64,000 bases of DNA, taken from assembly GCA_015680685.1 (NCBI GenBank), contig MNCI01017535.1:441016-505015 (forward strand), read 5' to 3'. The notes beneath the pieces were generated by a model. It was given only the letters and a program-made list of their open reading frames with translations, had not been told where the DNA came from and did no database searches. A program made the position numbers and the translations under genes. Below, piece after piece: positions 41,560 through 53,319 of the stretch (its first letter is position 1; the number at the start of each line of letters is the position of its first letter). The stretch is from Gnetum montanum (taxonomy: Eukaryota > Streptophyta > Gnetopsida > Gnetales > Gnetaceae).

Positions 41560-42130
41560 TTGTGGCTATTGCGTACAAAAACCTTTGAATATCTACTTCA
41601 TGTGCACATTGCTTGCATAAAAAAATATATGCTTGTTTCACATACTAAAGTTTCTGTGTGTAATTACACATTGTATCATTGTACGTGATACATGGAATTT
41701 GTTTCTTCTCAATCTTCCAAATGCATTTTTTGTAGAAATTTTTAGGGAAAGATCTTTGATGCTCATTCTTGCATCAACAGTGCTTAGCCATGTCCTCCCC
41801 ATAATGATTAGAAAGTCCCCTTTATAGTTCTCAACCTTGATTACTAGGAAATCAACAAGATAAGACCACCCACAGACAATGGTCATAGTGTCTTCTACTA
41901 GTCCTAATGGAACAATAATGGACTAGTCTACCAATTCTAATTGGATATTTCTCTTCTTGAAAGGCAGTAGGTTCCAGGCAATATACATCTCATGAGAAAT
42001 CAAGTTAACACTGGAACTTGAATCAAGAAGAGCTTTACATGGTACATTCCTAGCAATTTGCAAATAGATAAGAGGAACTTTAGGATCAGTTAATTTCCTA
42101 GGAAGGTTGCTAGCCTGACTTTAATTAGAT
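41560..42130 (-). pseudogene. E3 aspartic protease (broken)
   Basis: On the minus strand, CKALLDSSSSVNLISHEMY (about 42035-41985) shows the active-site block with DSSS in place of DLGS. The next open stretch 41886-41638 reads MTIVCGWSYLVDFLVIKVENY and IIMGRTWLSTVDARM, close to E5. A TAG within LVD-SI (about 41925) breaks the frame. Confidence 0.75.
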
Positions 42131-42149
42131 ACAACATGAGTGAGCATAA

Positions 42150-44677
42150 TAGTATGGATTTTGGATGGCATTTGATTTGAAGGGGACCCAATGAAATGGT
42201 TTGAAAAGGATGAGTTCAAAGTAGGATGATCAACCGCCTAAGTTTGTGAGGGCTTAGTAGGGTTATTGGACTAGAAGAATAGTCTTTTAGGAGCATGAGG
42301 TTTCAAACAACTCGGTTGATGAACTGGTTGTAGATTAATAATCCTAGTAGTGTTGTGTTATTGCAACTAGGTTGGAAGTTCACCCTGCATGGATGGAATA
42401 GCTAGTAGCTGCGTTGATGGTGGAGGAACAGGTGCAAGAATAGGAGAAGGATAAGGATAGAATGTGGTATCCCTCCTGGAATGTGGAGAATGAGCTCTAT
42501 AATATTCAGGAGGGTAGTAGTTATCTTGAAAAGGAGAAACATGACTAGAAGAGTTATGTGGAGATAGGAGTTATTGAACATAATACCCATATGGATTTGG
42601 TTGTTTGTAAGGGTACTACTACCTTGGTGGTGGCATCCCCCACAACTATGGTTGATGCCATTATTGATATTTCTTGTATGGTTATGATGGAGTTTCACTT
42701 GGATAATATTATTGTTGTTAATGGAACTGCCTAGGATTGCTTTAACGATAAGGTAATCTTCTAGGTGTTTTTCTTTTTGCTAGTTATGGATCTAGAGCAT
42801 ACACCCTAGACTCCTATAAGTGTGACATGATGGGGCAACATTCCTTAGGATGTTCATATTGGCAGATGTCACATCCACCATCATCATATGATTCAGTTTT
42901 TGTAACTTCCTCTACTATAGTAATCTTGCCCTTATCCCTTTGATTGGCACATTCAGCTTCCTTTCACCTCTTGCAATCATGATCACTATCTTATTCTTTA
43001 AACTCTTCAGCAATTTTTAAGATAGCTTTAAATCTACTATCCATAGAGTCCCATAACTGATTTACCTTAGCCAAAATTTTAGAAGTAAATTTTTGAATTG
43101 GCAAGGTTTTCTAGTTCACCACATTGTCACATGATGATTCCTCCTCACTATGACAAAATTAGACATCCCTCTTGCAAATGGAAGGATTTTGGCTATATTC
43201 TTTTGCACTTTCACGTTTCCTTAACTCTCTTTCTTCTTTTGCTACCTACTTGATCAACCTTTGAATTTGATGGGCTCTTAATTTCAATAGTATTTCTTGG
43301 GCATAAATCCCAAGAGTTCTCCTCATTTCAAAGTGAATCCCATCTATGATGTGGTGAAGTTGTTCCTACTAAGAGTAACCATGGCCAGGGCATTGATTTA
43401 ATAAGGAATAATATCTTTCCATGCCAACATCCAAGGACTCATGTATTCCTTGCTTCCAACCTTGGATCTACCTTCTTAGATTGGACACTTAGGAGTACAT
43501 TTGATACTTATCATTGAATAGTTTGAGCATCATACTCTACCTACGGATTAGTTCCGACTCTAAGGACTAGTACTAGATTTCTGCTTCTGTAATGAGTGTC
43601 GTAGAAAATAACTTAAGCTTTTGCTAGTCCTTTTCTATATTTTGCAAGGCACAAGCATTATAAAAAGCCTAAAGATTATTTTGTGGATTGAATTTATATT
43701 TCCCCTCAAATTTGCAGATGTTGTTCGTATCTAGCCTCTTGATCTAGCTATCTTTCATGTGCCTTGTTGGAATTCTCACCACCTTTGCAATCTTTAGCAT
43801 ACTTCAAGTAGTAAGCAAAGGCTCATTGTAACCATGATCCTGGTACCTATGATGCCCTCTACTACCCCTTTGTTCATGGCAACAGGCCTCTCTTGAATGC
43901 CTGCACCCCAAATCATAATGTGCTTGATGGTTCCTACAACAATCTCGATCTTATCAATCACCTCCATCACAATTTCATTCCTTGTGATTACATTTAAAGC
44001 CAAAAGATGAAGAAGATGACAATGAAGGTGAAGAGGAAGGAGGACTAGCATCATCACAATTCCTGCCACCTCCTCTTTGATGGTCGTGACCATGATCATG
44101 ATCATGCTACTTGCCGACATCCCTACCATGACTCTCCTCCTTGGATCCCCCTTTGTCATGAGATCCACTCTTACCGAAACTAGGATTATGTATCGTGGAC
44201 TACAAGTAATGGTTTTGACCTCCTTACCAAAGTTAAAGAGAGGAGTCTCTTTGTATTAAAAACCTCAAAGAAGGGTTCTCCATCATCTTTTTGGTACATC
44301 AAGAATGGTGAATCATTAGACCACTTCCCCTTTGCAGATTTGTAACACTACTCTAGCTATCAATCCCTTAGACATTGTGCATCAGTGGGATGATAATTCC
44401 TATCATCACTATCCTTCACAACATCTTTAGCATGAAGCCCTTGGATTCCCAACCACATAAGATTTTGATGGAACAATGCAAGAATGGATTGATCAAGTGG
44501 CAACACAACGTTGCCCTCCATGTCTCGCCATTGCATTAGTTCATCATGGTGTAGAACAAAGGTGAAATTAGGTATATACTCATTAGGATGACCATATACC
44601 ACTCTTTATTACTAGGGCACCTACTAATTTGCTCCATCAAACTTGGGTGAAGAACCACTCTTGTGAAAAGAAGTCAT
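42150..44677 (-). pseudogene. gag: E3 gag (broken)
   Basis: The start at 44677 gives MTSFHKSGSSPKFDGAN. The conserved N-terminal domain is open at 44602-44360: HPNEYIPNFTFVLHHDELMQW, DMEGNVVLP, YHPTDAQ. A charged, Asp/His/Arg-rich stretch follows, then the capsid-like part at about 43700-43200 with many stops. The zinc knuckle CDICQYEHPKECC is intact (C-x2-C-x3-H-x4-C, about 42880-42840). The Pro/Tyr-rich tail with NPYGYYV-like repeats runs to about 42400. It differs from E2 gag by keeping the N-terminal HPxEY domain. Confidence 0.75.
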
Positions 44678-44820
44678 CTTATATTAGAAGACAAGAAATG
44701 TAATGTGCTTCTTTATAATTATTATAGTTATCTTGATGTATGATATGACTTTAGGGTTCATTCCAACAATGTTAAATAATTTTTCACTAAGTCCTAAATA
44801 GCACACGTAATGAATAAAAG

Positions 44821-44840
44821 GTCCCCAACAACAGTGCCAA
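44821..44840 (-). other. Primer-binding site, tRNA-Asp type (E3)
   Basis: On the minus strand TTGGCACTGTTGTTGGGGAC follows the LTR. Compared with E8 (TTGGCACCGTTGCCGGGGAC) three bases differ, all C to T. Confidence 0.8.
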
Positions 44841-46637
44841 TGATGAGCGATGATTATACCCTACACCCAACCATACGAATTAAAAGTGTTCACATGCAAT
44901 CCAGTCAAATTCTGCAGACCTTAAGTTCCTAAGTACATTGGTTCTAGGAGGTGAAATCTAACCATGACGAATCGTTGTCTTCCCAACTACACTTGTGAAG
45001 CTTAGTTGGGGCACATGATTTTTTATTATTTTATATTTTATTTGTCTATGATTAATAACAACTTGAAACTCAATTTATAAACCAATTTAACTAATCTAAT
45101 TGCTAATTAATACTAACTATTGTAACATAAGCATCTCTTCCCACTTTCTATACACATCCCAAATGCATATAACACTGTTAGGTTGTCAAGTGTTAAGCAT
45201 TGCTGGGATTACCAAGTGCTATATGTTATGCTCAAAGCAGTCGTACTTATGTATTTAATCTATTTAGCTTAATTAGTTAAGTAATTAAATTCTTACTTAT
45301 CTTAATTAATTGCATAATTAATGAAAATAATAAATGCATAAATAAATCATTAATTTATTCCAAGTGCTGGAAGGTTTGATCAAAAGGCTTGTCTTTATTA
45401 TTATTCACACTAGTGTGCTTAGGTACATCAATGCTTGAATAAAGATTTATACACTTTCTAACTCTTGCTACGAGCACTTAGAAAAATATTCCAACTCTCA
45501 AATGAAAAAACTGCAAGAGCTTTGTTATAACTAGGATAAGATTTTCCATAAATATAAATGGTGATGAAGCGTTATATAGTCAATGCGTCAACTAGGCCGT
45601 GTATACACAGCCACATTGACGCAGCCCCATCGACGCAGCAACGCTGCATCGATGGGGCCCTGTTTACACAGCCGCCTATCCCAGCCTATAAATAAGAGGG
45701 CCCTCCACCTCATTTAGGAATCCTTTTGTCATTTGTAACTAGACTCTTTCAGTTTGTTTCCATAGGAGTTAGACTATTTTCCCAAGTGCATGCCTGCAGT
45801 GTGATGTTTGTATTTGTACAGCACCTTTATTCGAGTGTGACGTACTTGGACGCGCACATGACCGAAAATAAAGATCAAGATTACTTCATCATTGCAGCAT
45901 TCACTTAGTTTTAATTTTTTAATTTAATTGTTAATTATTTTTTTTATTTATTGTTTTCTTAGTTAATATTTATTGCCTTCTTAGTTAATATTTATTTATC
46001 ATCATTTACTATTCCTGTTGTTAAATGCAGAATGAGTATGACTTAATCACGAGCATTTAAGTGTGACTACTTCATAACCCAACAGCGTACCTAGGATTTG
46101 TGCTTGGTAATCCCAGTAGTAGTCGTGCACGAGGTCCAAGATGTGTATGGATGATTAAGGAATGGATGCTCATCGCACTTAGGTTAGCTTAGACTTCATT
46201 TCCTATTACTCATTAGTTTAATCAATATTATTCTCCATTGTCTCTAGGAGTAGCAGTAGTTTAGGATCATATCATACGCCTCACTCTGGACTAAACCTTA
46301 CATGACAAAGCAAATACTAGTCTAGGTGGAAAGACAGCGAATTACGATCAACGTGTAACTATCTAAATACCACAACTAGCCTATCCGCAGAGTTCGACCG
46401 GACGGTGTGTGAACTCTCGTATTCATATGGTTGGGCGTAGGGGTACCTCGCCGCTCATCAGATGGTGAGTGGGTATTTATAGACTTTATTATGGAGTTGT
46501 GTCGACAAGTCATCATAAACGCAGCAAACGCTATGTCAACATGGCCCTATCAATGAGGCACCACCATGTCGACAGGGCCATGTCAAAGAAGACCCATTGA
46601 CAAGGACCTATCGATGCAATAATTTGACGCTTCATCA
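44841..46637 (-). repeat. E3 5' LTR, split by the solo LTR at 45562-46460
   Basis: Parts 44841-45561 and 46466-46637 together give about 893 bp, running on the minus strand from TGATGAAGCGTC to ATCGCTCATCA. The U3 part (46466-46637) has GGCCATGTTGACA and GTCGACATGG palindrome-like words and a TATA box (rc of GGTATTTATAGACTT, 46473-46487). Confidence 0.75.
45562..46460 (+). repeat. Solo LTR inserted in the E3 LTR
   Basis: It is 899 bp, begins TGATGAAGCG and ends CGCCGCTCATCA, with a TATA box GCCTATAAATAAGAGGG (45686-45702) and a U3 palindrome CGCTGCATCGATGGGGCCC. It is flanked by AATGG (45557-45561) and GATGG (46461-46465), a 5-bp target duplication with one G-to-A difference. No PBS or PPT adjoins it, so it is the product of LTR-LTR recombination. 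Confidence 0.75.
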
Positions 46638-46642
46638 GCTAG

Positions 46643-46985
46643 CAACATTAGTAGCTATTTAGGATATTTACAACAAGCTGGGAATGAATGCTCAATGCAT
46701 ATAGTAGACTAGATTTATTCCTTTCACTTAGGTTAAACAATTTAGAATTTTAATATTTTAATAATATTTTAGTTATGACCACCACAACATTAGTATCATA
46801 TGTTTGAAGTACACATACCCATATAAACTAGCCTACACAATTATAATTCAAAAGATAATGACTAGTGATCTATCACTTAGCTACCTAGATATCCAGACTT
46901 GTCTCATCCATGAAGTTTGACTACATTGTGCATAAACTTTTATGATTTCTATGGTTGGACATAGGATCTACTCTATATCTTATTA
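46643..46985 (+). repeat. E4: remnant of a very old LTR (R/U5 part)
   Basis: CAAGCTGGGAATGAATGCT (46675) and GAAGTTTGAC...ATGGTTGGACATAGG (46912-46965) correspond to GGAATGGATGCT and GAAGTTCGACC...ATGGTTGAGTGTAGGGG in E8. The end reads TATCTTATTA for CCACTCATCA. The 5' part is beyond the E3 insertion. Confidence 0.6.
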
Positions 46986-47005
46986 TTAGTATCATTATTG
47001 AGGAC
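46986..47005 (+). other. E4 primer-binding site, eroded by transitions only
   Basis: TTAGTATCATTATTGAGGAC aligns base for base with the E8 PBS TTGGCACCGTTGCCGGGGAC. Eight of twenty positions differ, and all are C to T or G to A. Confidence 0.65.
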
Positions 47006-47118
47006 TTGGTGCTAGTGATTTAGATAGTTACAATCATCTAAGAATCATTATTAGAGCGTAAAATTATTTTTCACTTAGAAATTATTTTATTTTATTCAAG
47101 CACACTTAATAATTAAAA

Positions 47119-47485
47119 CATGGCTTCTTTTCATAGGGTAGATTCTCCACCTCTTTTTGACTTAGCAAGGGGATGTGATAGAATTGTTAAGAATTGAGAT
47201 GAGGTATCACAACAAATGAAAGTTGTCTACTAGCACATAGATCCTTACTATTCAAACTACACATTTACCCTTCACTAGGATGAAAAAATGTGATGAAGGG
47301 ACATATAAGCCAAAATTATGTTATCACATAATCATTTCATTTCCTTAATTCTCATGGCAACCTTGATAAAGATGGAACTTGAACCACTTACTTCAAATTA
47401 CAAGGTGCATAATAAGATGTTTATTCCCTACTAGCCCATTGAAGATTAACTAAGAAATGATCATTTCAGGGAGGCATGCCATTAA
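47119..47485 (+). pseudogene. gag: E4 gag N-terminus, oldest copy, split by E5
   Basis: The start MASFHRVDSPPL at 47119 parallels MASSHKVNSPRD in E8. Further on, HTFTLH-DEKM (about 47258-47290), RDI-AKIMLSHN and ATLIKMEL correspond to FTFILHQDEQLQW, DMEGNIMLPPN and TLIHLGL in E5. The frame continues after E5 at 57441-57470 (KGKGIYN for KGKGFND in E5). Several stops are present. It proves that E5 inserted into an older member of the same family. Confidence 0.6.
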
Positions 47486-47490
47486 GCCAT

Positions 47491-48294
47491 TGATGAATCA
47501 CATTTTTGCACATGATTCTACGCTGGGTATCCAATGTTGGAGCCTTAATGTTGGGTATCCAATGTCAAGGATATATGATCTTGTAGGGTATATGCCAACC
47601 TATAAATATAGCGCTTGGGCTCATGATTTTCATATATAGTGCTTGGGCTCTTACAATTTTTTTCTCTAGAGTTAGAATATTTTATGAGTGCCCACAATAG
47701 GAGTCTAAGTGTGTACGGATCTTTGTTCAAACACTAATGTACCTAAGTGCAACAGTGTAACAAAAATAAAAATGAATCCTTTTGATAATCTTTGCAACAC
47801 TGAGAATAGATTGATGTTTTCTTTCATGCACTTTACTTTAATGCATTTAAATTAAGCAATTAATTTTGAATTTTTAATGAACATAAGCATGACCACTTCG
47901 AGCCTACATATAGTGCTTGGTAACCCAACAACGCTTAACATTTGGTAGCCCAGTAGTGCTATATGTATTCAAGAAAGTTGGATGGGTACCTGTGTTAGGC
48001 TAACTAGGCAATATACAAATTAGATCCTAAATTACTCTACTTTCATTATTGTTGTAGGTAATTAAATTTATAAAACATAAAATGATAAAAATCATGTACC
48101 TCAATTACACTTAAACCATATCCTTGAGTTTCACAAGTGTAGTTGCAAAGACAACAAACATTCTCAATGCCCATTTTACTTCCTAGAGGAACTAGTGCAC
48201 TGAAAAACTATAGGTCCATGGAATTTGACCAGATTGCATGTGAACACCTTTGTGATTTGTATGATTGGGCATAGGGGTACCTCATCAGTCATCA
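47491..48294 (+). repeat. E5 5' LTR
   Basis: It is 804 bp, TGATGAATCACA to CATCAGTCATCA. U3 has a different repeat word from the other elements, GGGTATCCAATGTC, twice in this LTR. The TATA box is CCTATAAATATAGCG (47599-47613). An AATAAAAATG polyadenylation-like signal is near 47765. Confidence 0.85.
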
Positions 48295-48314
48295 TTGGTA
48301 TTGTTGTTGGGGAT
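48295..48314 (+). other. E5 primer-binding site (decayed)
   Basis: TTGGTATTGTTGTTGGGGAT differs from TTGGCGCCGTTGCCGGGGAT at six positions, all C to T or G to A. Confidence 0.75.
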
Positions 48315-48455
48315 CTTTTGGTTGTTTCTTGCACTATCAAGGATTAAGTGTAAATCATTCAAAGTTGTTGGAATGAACTTTAGAGTCATATCATATTTTG
48401 CAATTACTACAACAAAAATTTAAAAGCACACTGCATTTTTATCATCTAATTGAAA

Positions 48456-50870
48456 ATGTTTTCTTCTCACAAGAGTGATTCTTCATCCAAGTCTAATGGA
48501 GCTCATCAGCCAATGCCTCAACAATATTGAATGATATATGCTCATCCTAATGAGTATGTACCCAGTTTCACCTTCATCCTACATCAAGATGAACAACTGC
48601 AGTGGCATGACATGGAGGGCAACATTATGTTACCACCCAATCAATCTATTCCCGCCATGCTTCACCAAACACTTATTCATCTAGGTCTTCAAGAACGTCA
48701 TGCTAAGTATGTTGTGCAAGATAGTAACGCTAGGGATTATTGTCCCACTGAGGCACAACATCTTTAACATCACCAATTAGAACATCATGAATTTATGAAG
48801 GGAAAAGGATTTAATGATTCCCCATTCTTGCTATGCCAAAATGATGGTGGGAAACCCTTCTCTGGGGATTTTCTATTTAGTGAAATTCCTCTCTTTAACT
48901 TTGGTGATGGAGGTCAAAACAAAAACTTGTAGTCCATAATTCACAATCCTAGTTTCGGTAAGAATGGATCCAATGACAAAGAAGGATCCAAAGAGGCAAG
49001 TCAACGCAAGGATGCAAAAAAGAAACAAGATCATGATCATGGTTGTAATCACCAAAGAGGTGGTAGCAGGCACCGTGATGGTGCTATTCCTCCTTCCTCT
49101 TTACCTTCATCATCTTCTTCATCATCTTTTGGCTCTGATCGCAATAGCAAAGGGTATGATTATGATGGAGGTGACCAAAATGATCAACGAGACCAAAATG
49201 ATCGTCGAAAAAGGCAAGATCAAGGGCATGGACATTCAAGAGAGGCACATCGCCATGAACAAAGTGGTAGTAGAGGGCATCGTAGGCATCATGATTAAGG
49301 CCTTAATGAGCCTTTGCTTGCTACTCGAAGTATGCTAAATATTGCAAAGGTAATATAAATTCCAACTAGGCACTTGGAGGATAGTCAAATCAAAAGGCTA
49401 GACATGAACAATATTCCTTGCTTTGATGCAGGATATAACTCTAATCCACAGAACCATATCTAAGCTTTTCAAGATGCATTTTCCTTGCAAAACATAGAGA
49501 ATGAGTGGCAAAAGCTTAAGTTGTTCCTGCAGACACTCATCAAAAAAGCAAAAAACTGGTACCGATCCTTAGAACTAGAATCTATCAGACGATGGAGTAC
49601 CATGCTTGAATTGTTCAATGATAAATATCAAACGTACTCTAGAGTGTCCAACTTCAAAAGGCAATCCCAAGGATGGGAATAGGGAACACACAATCCCTTG
49701 GATGCCACCATCGATCGATACTATTCCTTAATGCACAAATCTCCTGGCCATGATTGTTCTTAATTGGATCAACTTCATCACATTGTAGATGGGATTCAAT
49801 CAAAAACAAGGTAAATCCTTGTTGTCTATACCCAAGGACAACTATCAAAATTAAGTGCCCATCAGATACAAAGATTAATTGAGCAAGTAGCTAAAGAGGA
49901 GGGTGAATTAAGAAAAAGAGAAAGTGCAGAAGAGTACAACCGTGATCCTTCCATCTAAAAGAGAGAGGTTCAATTCTGTGAAAATGAGGAAGAATTTGCA
50001 CCTAATGATGCGGTAAATAGGAAAACCTTACTACTCCAAAAATTTTAATCTAAAAGTATAGACAAGGTTGATCAGTGATGGGACTCCATGGATAGCAGAT
50101 TTCAAGCTATCCTAAAAATTGTTGAAGAGTCTAAAGAACAAGGTAGTGATCGTAAGCATAGGAGACATAAGGAAGTTGAATGTGCCTATCAAAAAGGTAA
50201 GGGTAAGATTGCTACAATAGAAGAAGTTGTGGAAAGTAAATCAGATGATGGTGGTGGGTGTGATGTCTGCTAGTATGAACATCCTAAAGAATGTTGCCCC
50301 ATAGTGTCACACTTACAGGAGTCTAGGGTGTATGCTTTGAATCCATGACTAATACAAAGGCAAACATCTAGAAGATTACCTTATCCTCAAGGTAATTTTA
50401 GGCAGTTCCACCATCAATAGCAATATTATCCAAGTGAAACTCCACCACAACTATATGAGCAATATCAACAGTGGCAACAACCATAATCATGGGCACTGGC
50501 ACCACCAAGGCAACAATACCTTTATAGATAACCATATCCATATGGGTACTATGTTTCGTAAGCCTTGTCTCCATGTGACTCCTCCAATCATGTTTCTATT
50601 TTCCAATCTCACTACTACCCTCATGATAATTACCGAACGCATTCTCCACATGCAAAGAGGGATACCACCTCTTACCCTTATCCTCCTCCTATTCCTACAC
50701 ATCTTCCTCCTCCAACCGTACAACTACCACCTGCTCCACCTATGCAGGATGAACTACTAGCTCAACCACAACAACACAACGCTACTAGGGTCATTAACCT
50801 ACAATTGGTTAATCAACCAAGTTGTTCAGACACTTGATCAAAGAAAAGAACTTTTCTCTAACCACACAGT
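48456..50870 (+). pseudogene. gag: E5 gag (broken)
   Basis: The start MFSSHKSDSSSKSNG at 48456 leads into the conserved N-terminal domain at 48531-48767 (HPNEYVPSFTFILHQDEQLQW, DMEGNIMLPPNQSIPAML, YCPTEAQ). A Lys/Asp/His/Arg-rich segment follows (about 48950-49310). The capsid-like domain is at about 49400-49920: LQNIENEWQKLKLF, KNWYRSLELESIRRW, LELFNDKYQTYSRVSN, HKSPGHDCS. The zinc knuckle CDVC-YEHPKECC is at 50257-50304, with a TAG between the second Cys and Tyr. The tail is Pro/Tyr/Gln-rich (PYPYGYYVS). About ten stops and frame changes are scattered through it. Confidence 0.8.
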
Positions 50871-50959
50871 CCACCTAAGCCAGCAAATACACCTACGATT
50901 GACAATCCTATTCCTTTGTCCTCCTCTATCTCAAATACCTTCAAGTCTCCTTCAAACCA

Positions 50960-51490
50960 AACACTACCTAGGATCTATACTATGATACTTACTCATGTCG
51001 TATTGGATTGGATCCATGCTAGAAACCTTACCAAGAAGTTAGTAGATCTTGGAAGTCCTCTAATTTATTTGCAAATCGCTAAGAATGAACTATGCAAAGC
51101 TCTTCTTGACTTAGGTTCCAGTGTCAACCTGATCTCTCATGAGATGTATACTGCATGAAACCTGTCTCCTTTAAAAAAGAGCAATATCAAATTAGAATTG
51201 GTAGACTATTCCATCACTATTCCATTAGGATTGGTGGAAAACATTGTGACCACTGTCTATGGGTGGTCTTATCCTATCAATTTTCTAGTAATCAAAGTAG
51301 AGAACTACAAAGGGAATTTTTCAATAATCATGGGAAGGGCATGGCTTAGCACCATTGATGAAAGAATGGGCTTCAGAGATCTTTCCCTAAAAATACCCAA
51401 AGAAAATGCATTCAAAAATATTGAGAAGAAGCAAGTTCCATGCATCGCATATAGTGATACAGGGTGCAATTGTGTGCAAAAACTCTAGGC
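50960..51490 (+). pseudogene. E5 aspartic protease (broken)
   Basis: The active site LLDLGSSVNLISHEMY (about 51100-51150) is intact in sequence. A frame change near 51150 leads into 51198-51488 (MVDYSITIPLGLVENI, GWSYPINFLVIKVENY, IIMGRAWLSTIDERM). A linker (51490-51980) with MELTESLTWAYVAGMDE-like sequence connects to RT. Confidence 0.8.
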
Positions 51491-51984
51491 CATGAAACAA
51501 GCATCTATCTCTACATGTAAGCAATGTGCACCAGAAGTAGAAATTCAAAGGTGTCTGTACATAGCAGCCACAAAATAGGAGGACACCCAATGGTTGACTG
51601 CTGATTCTGAGAGTAGCACACTTTGCATGGAACTGACTGAGAGCCTGACATGGGCATATGTTGCAGGCATGGATGAACTAGAGCACATTCATCACTAACT
51701 CTCTGATGATGCAAATGATGATACTTATTAAGGAGATTTGGAAATTCCTAAAAATTTTAAGCAAGAGCCCCTTGAACTAAAAATGCTACCAATTGAAATG
51801 AAATATGTGTTTTAGAAAATGGGAAGCTGGTCATAATCAATGCAAAACTTGCTCCATAGTAGAAAAAAATGTTATTGAATGTGATTGAAAAATGATTAGC
51901 AACTTTTGCTTGGTCATATCCTAAACTCACAAGGATTGATCCTAGGATATGCCAGCATTGCATCTACACTAGCCCAACCATGAA

Positions 51985-53190
51985 GCCAAAGAGATAGCCA
52001 CAGAGGTAGTTGAATCCCAAGCTGAAGCAAATCATCAAAGAGGAAATTAAATAACTCCTCAAGGCGAGGTTCATTTATCCCATTGTGGATAGTAAGTGGG
52101 CTAGTCCACTCATGATTATGCCAAAAAAAGATGGGAAGTGGTGGGTCTACATCAATTTTTGACTGTTAAATATGGCAACATTCAAGGATCATTTTCCATT
52201 GCCATTTGTTGATCAGGTGTTAGACACAATATCTAGGCATTACTACTAAAATTTTCTAGATGGTTATAGTGGCTATAACCAAATTCATATTGCACTAGAG
52301 GACTAGGCCAAAACAACATTCATGAATCCCAGAGGGACTTTTACATATCGCAAGATGCCTTTTGGTCTATGCAATGCTCCTGCTACATTCCAATGCCTGG
52401 TTCTAAGCATTTTTCAACAACAAATTGGTAGTGGTGTGAAAGTCTTCATGGATGACTTCTCCACTTATGGAGCTACATTTGAGCAAGCCCTAGACCACCT
52501 TAAGCAAGTACTAAAATGATGTGTTGAGACCAACTTGCAATTTAATTGGTAAAAAAGTCACATGATTGTCTAGGAAGGCATTGTATTGGAGCATAGAATA
52601 TCACAAGCAAGAATTGAGATAGACCCTAAGAAAATAAGGGTTATTTAAGCAATAACATGCCAACCAAAAACTGTCAAAGATGTTTGGTCATTCCTTAGAC
52701 ATACTGGCTACTACCAACAATTCACAAAGAATTTCTCTAAGATTGCAAAGTCATTGCTAGAACTAACAAAGAAAGATGCTCCATTTGTCTAGACCACGGA
52801 ATGCAAAAATCATTCCATCGACTAAAAGAGAAACTTGTGGAAACACCAATTCTACAAGCACCTTATGCAAATGAATGATAGAAAAATGTTTGTACTACAT
52901 CCATTGCGCTAGCCAAAGCATTTTGGATGCACAACTAAACTACACCACTATAGAAAAGGAATTGATGGAAGTGGTGTTTGCTCTAGAGAAGTTCAGGCAT
53001 TATGTGCTTGCATACAAATTTTTTATGCACATGGACCACAATACCATCTGCTTCTTGATGAACAAGCCAATGATAAGTCCTCATGTCATACAGTGGCTCT
53101 TGATCTTACAACGGTAGATCAAAAGGGCATTAACAATGTGATCACTAATCACTTATCTCAGTTACAATGGGATGATAAAGAGGAAGAAAC
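51985..53190 (+). pseudogene. E5 reverse transcriptase and RNase H (broken)
   Basis: The RT reads KLKQIIKEEI, VDSKWASPLMIMPKKDGKWW, HFPLPFVDQVLDTISRHYY and FLDGYSGYNQIHIA. The open stretch 52322-52519 holds MPFGLCNAPATFQ and the catalytic FMDD at 52444-52455. RNase H lacks its first catalytic Asp because about 60 bp are deleted near 52870 (E1 has IMIDASNYTLGAM there). The rest is open at 52875-53117 (YTTIEKELMEVVFALEKFRHYVL). Stops are mostly TAG or TAA replacing Gln or Trp codons. Confidence 0.85.
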
Positions 53191-53319
53191 CCACTATCTA
53201 ATATGTTTCCTAATGAACTTCTTTTTGTTGGGGCTATAACTAAACAATTGCCCAATGAGCCTAAATGGTATGACAACATTCTCACCTATCTTCTCACTTA
53301 AGAGATGCCACAAGGATTG

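Larger units (their letters stand above)
36900..46637 (-). mobile_element. E3: Athila-type element, 3' end lost, LTR interrupted by a solo LTR
   Basis: Read on the minus strand: 5' LTR, PBS, gag, PR, RT, RNase H, INT, internal PPT, spacer and the internal U3-like block, then it stops at about 36900 next to the minisatellite. ORF3 and the 3' LTR are absent. The five bases outside the 5' LTR are GCTAG. All genes are broken. Confidence 0.8.

Noticed and set aside
42402-44259. His/Met/Leu-rich open frames over E3 gag
   Set aside because: They are out-of-frame or opposite-strand readings of the Pro/Tyr-rich and Asp/His/Arg-rich parts of gag, and do not align with Gag of E5 or E8.
46461-46637. Separate small LTR fragment
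   Set aside because: It completes the U3 of the E3 LTR once the solo LTR at 45562-46460 and its target duplication are removed.
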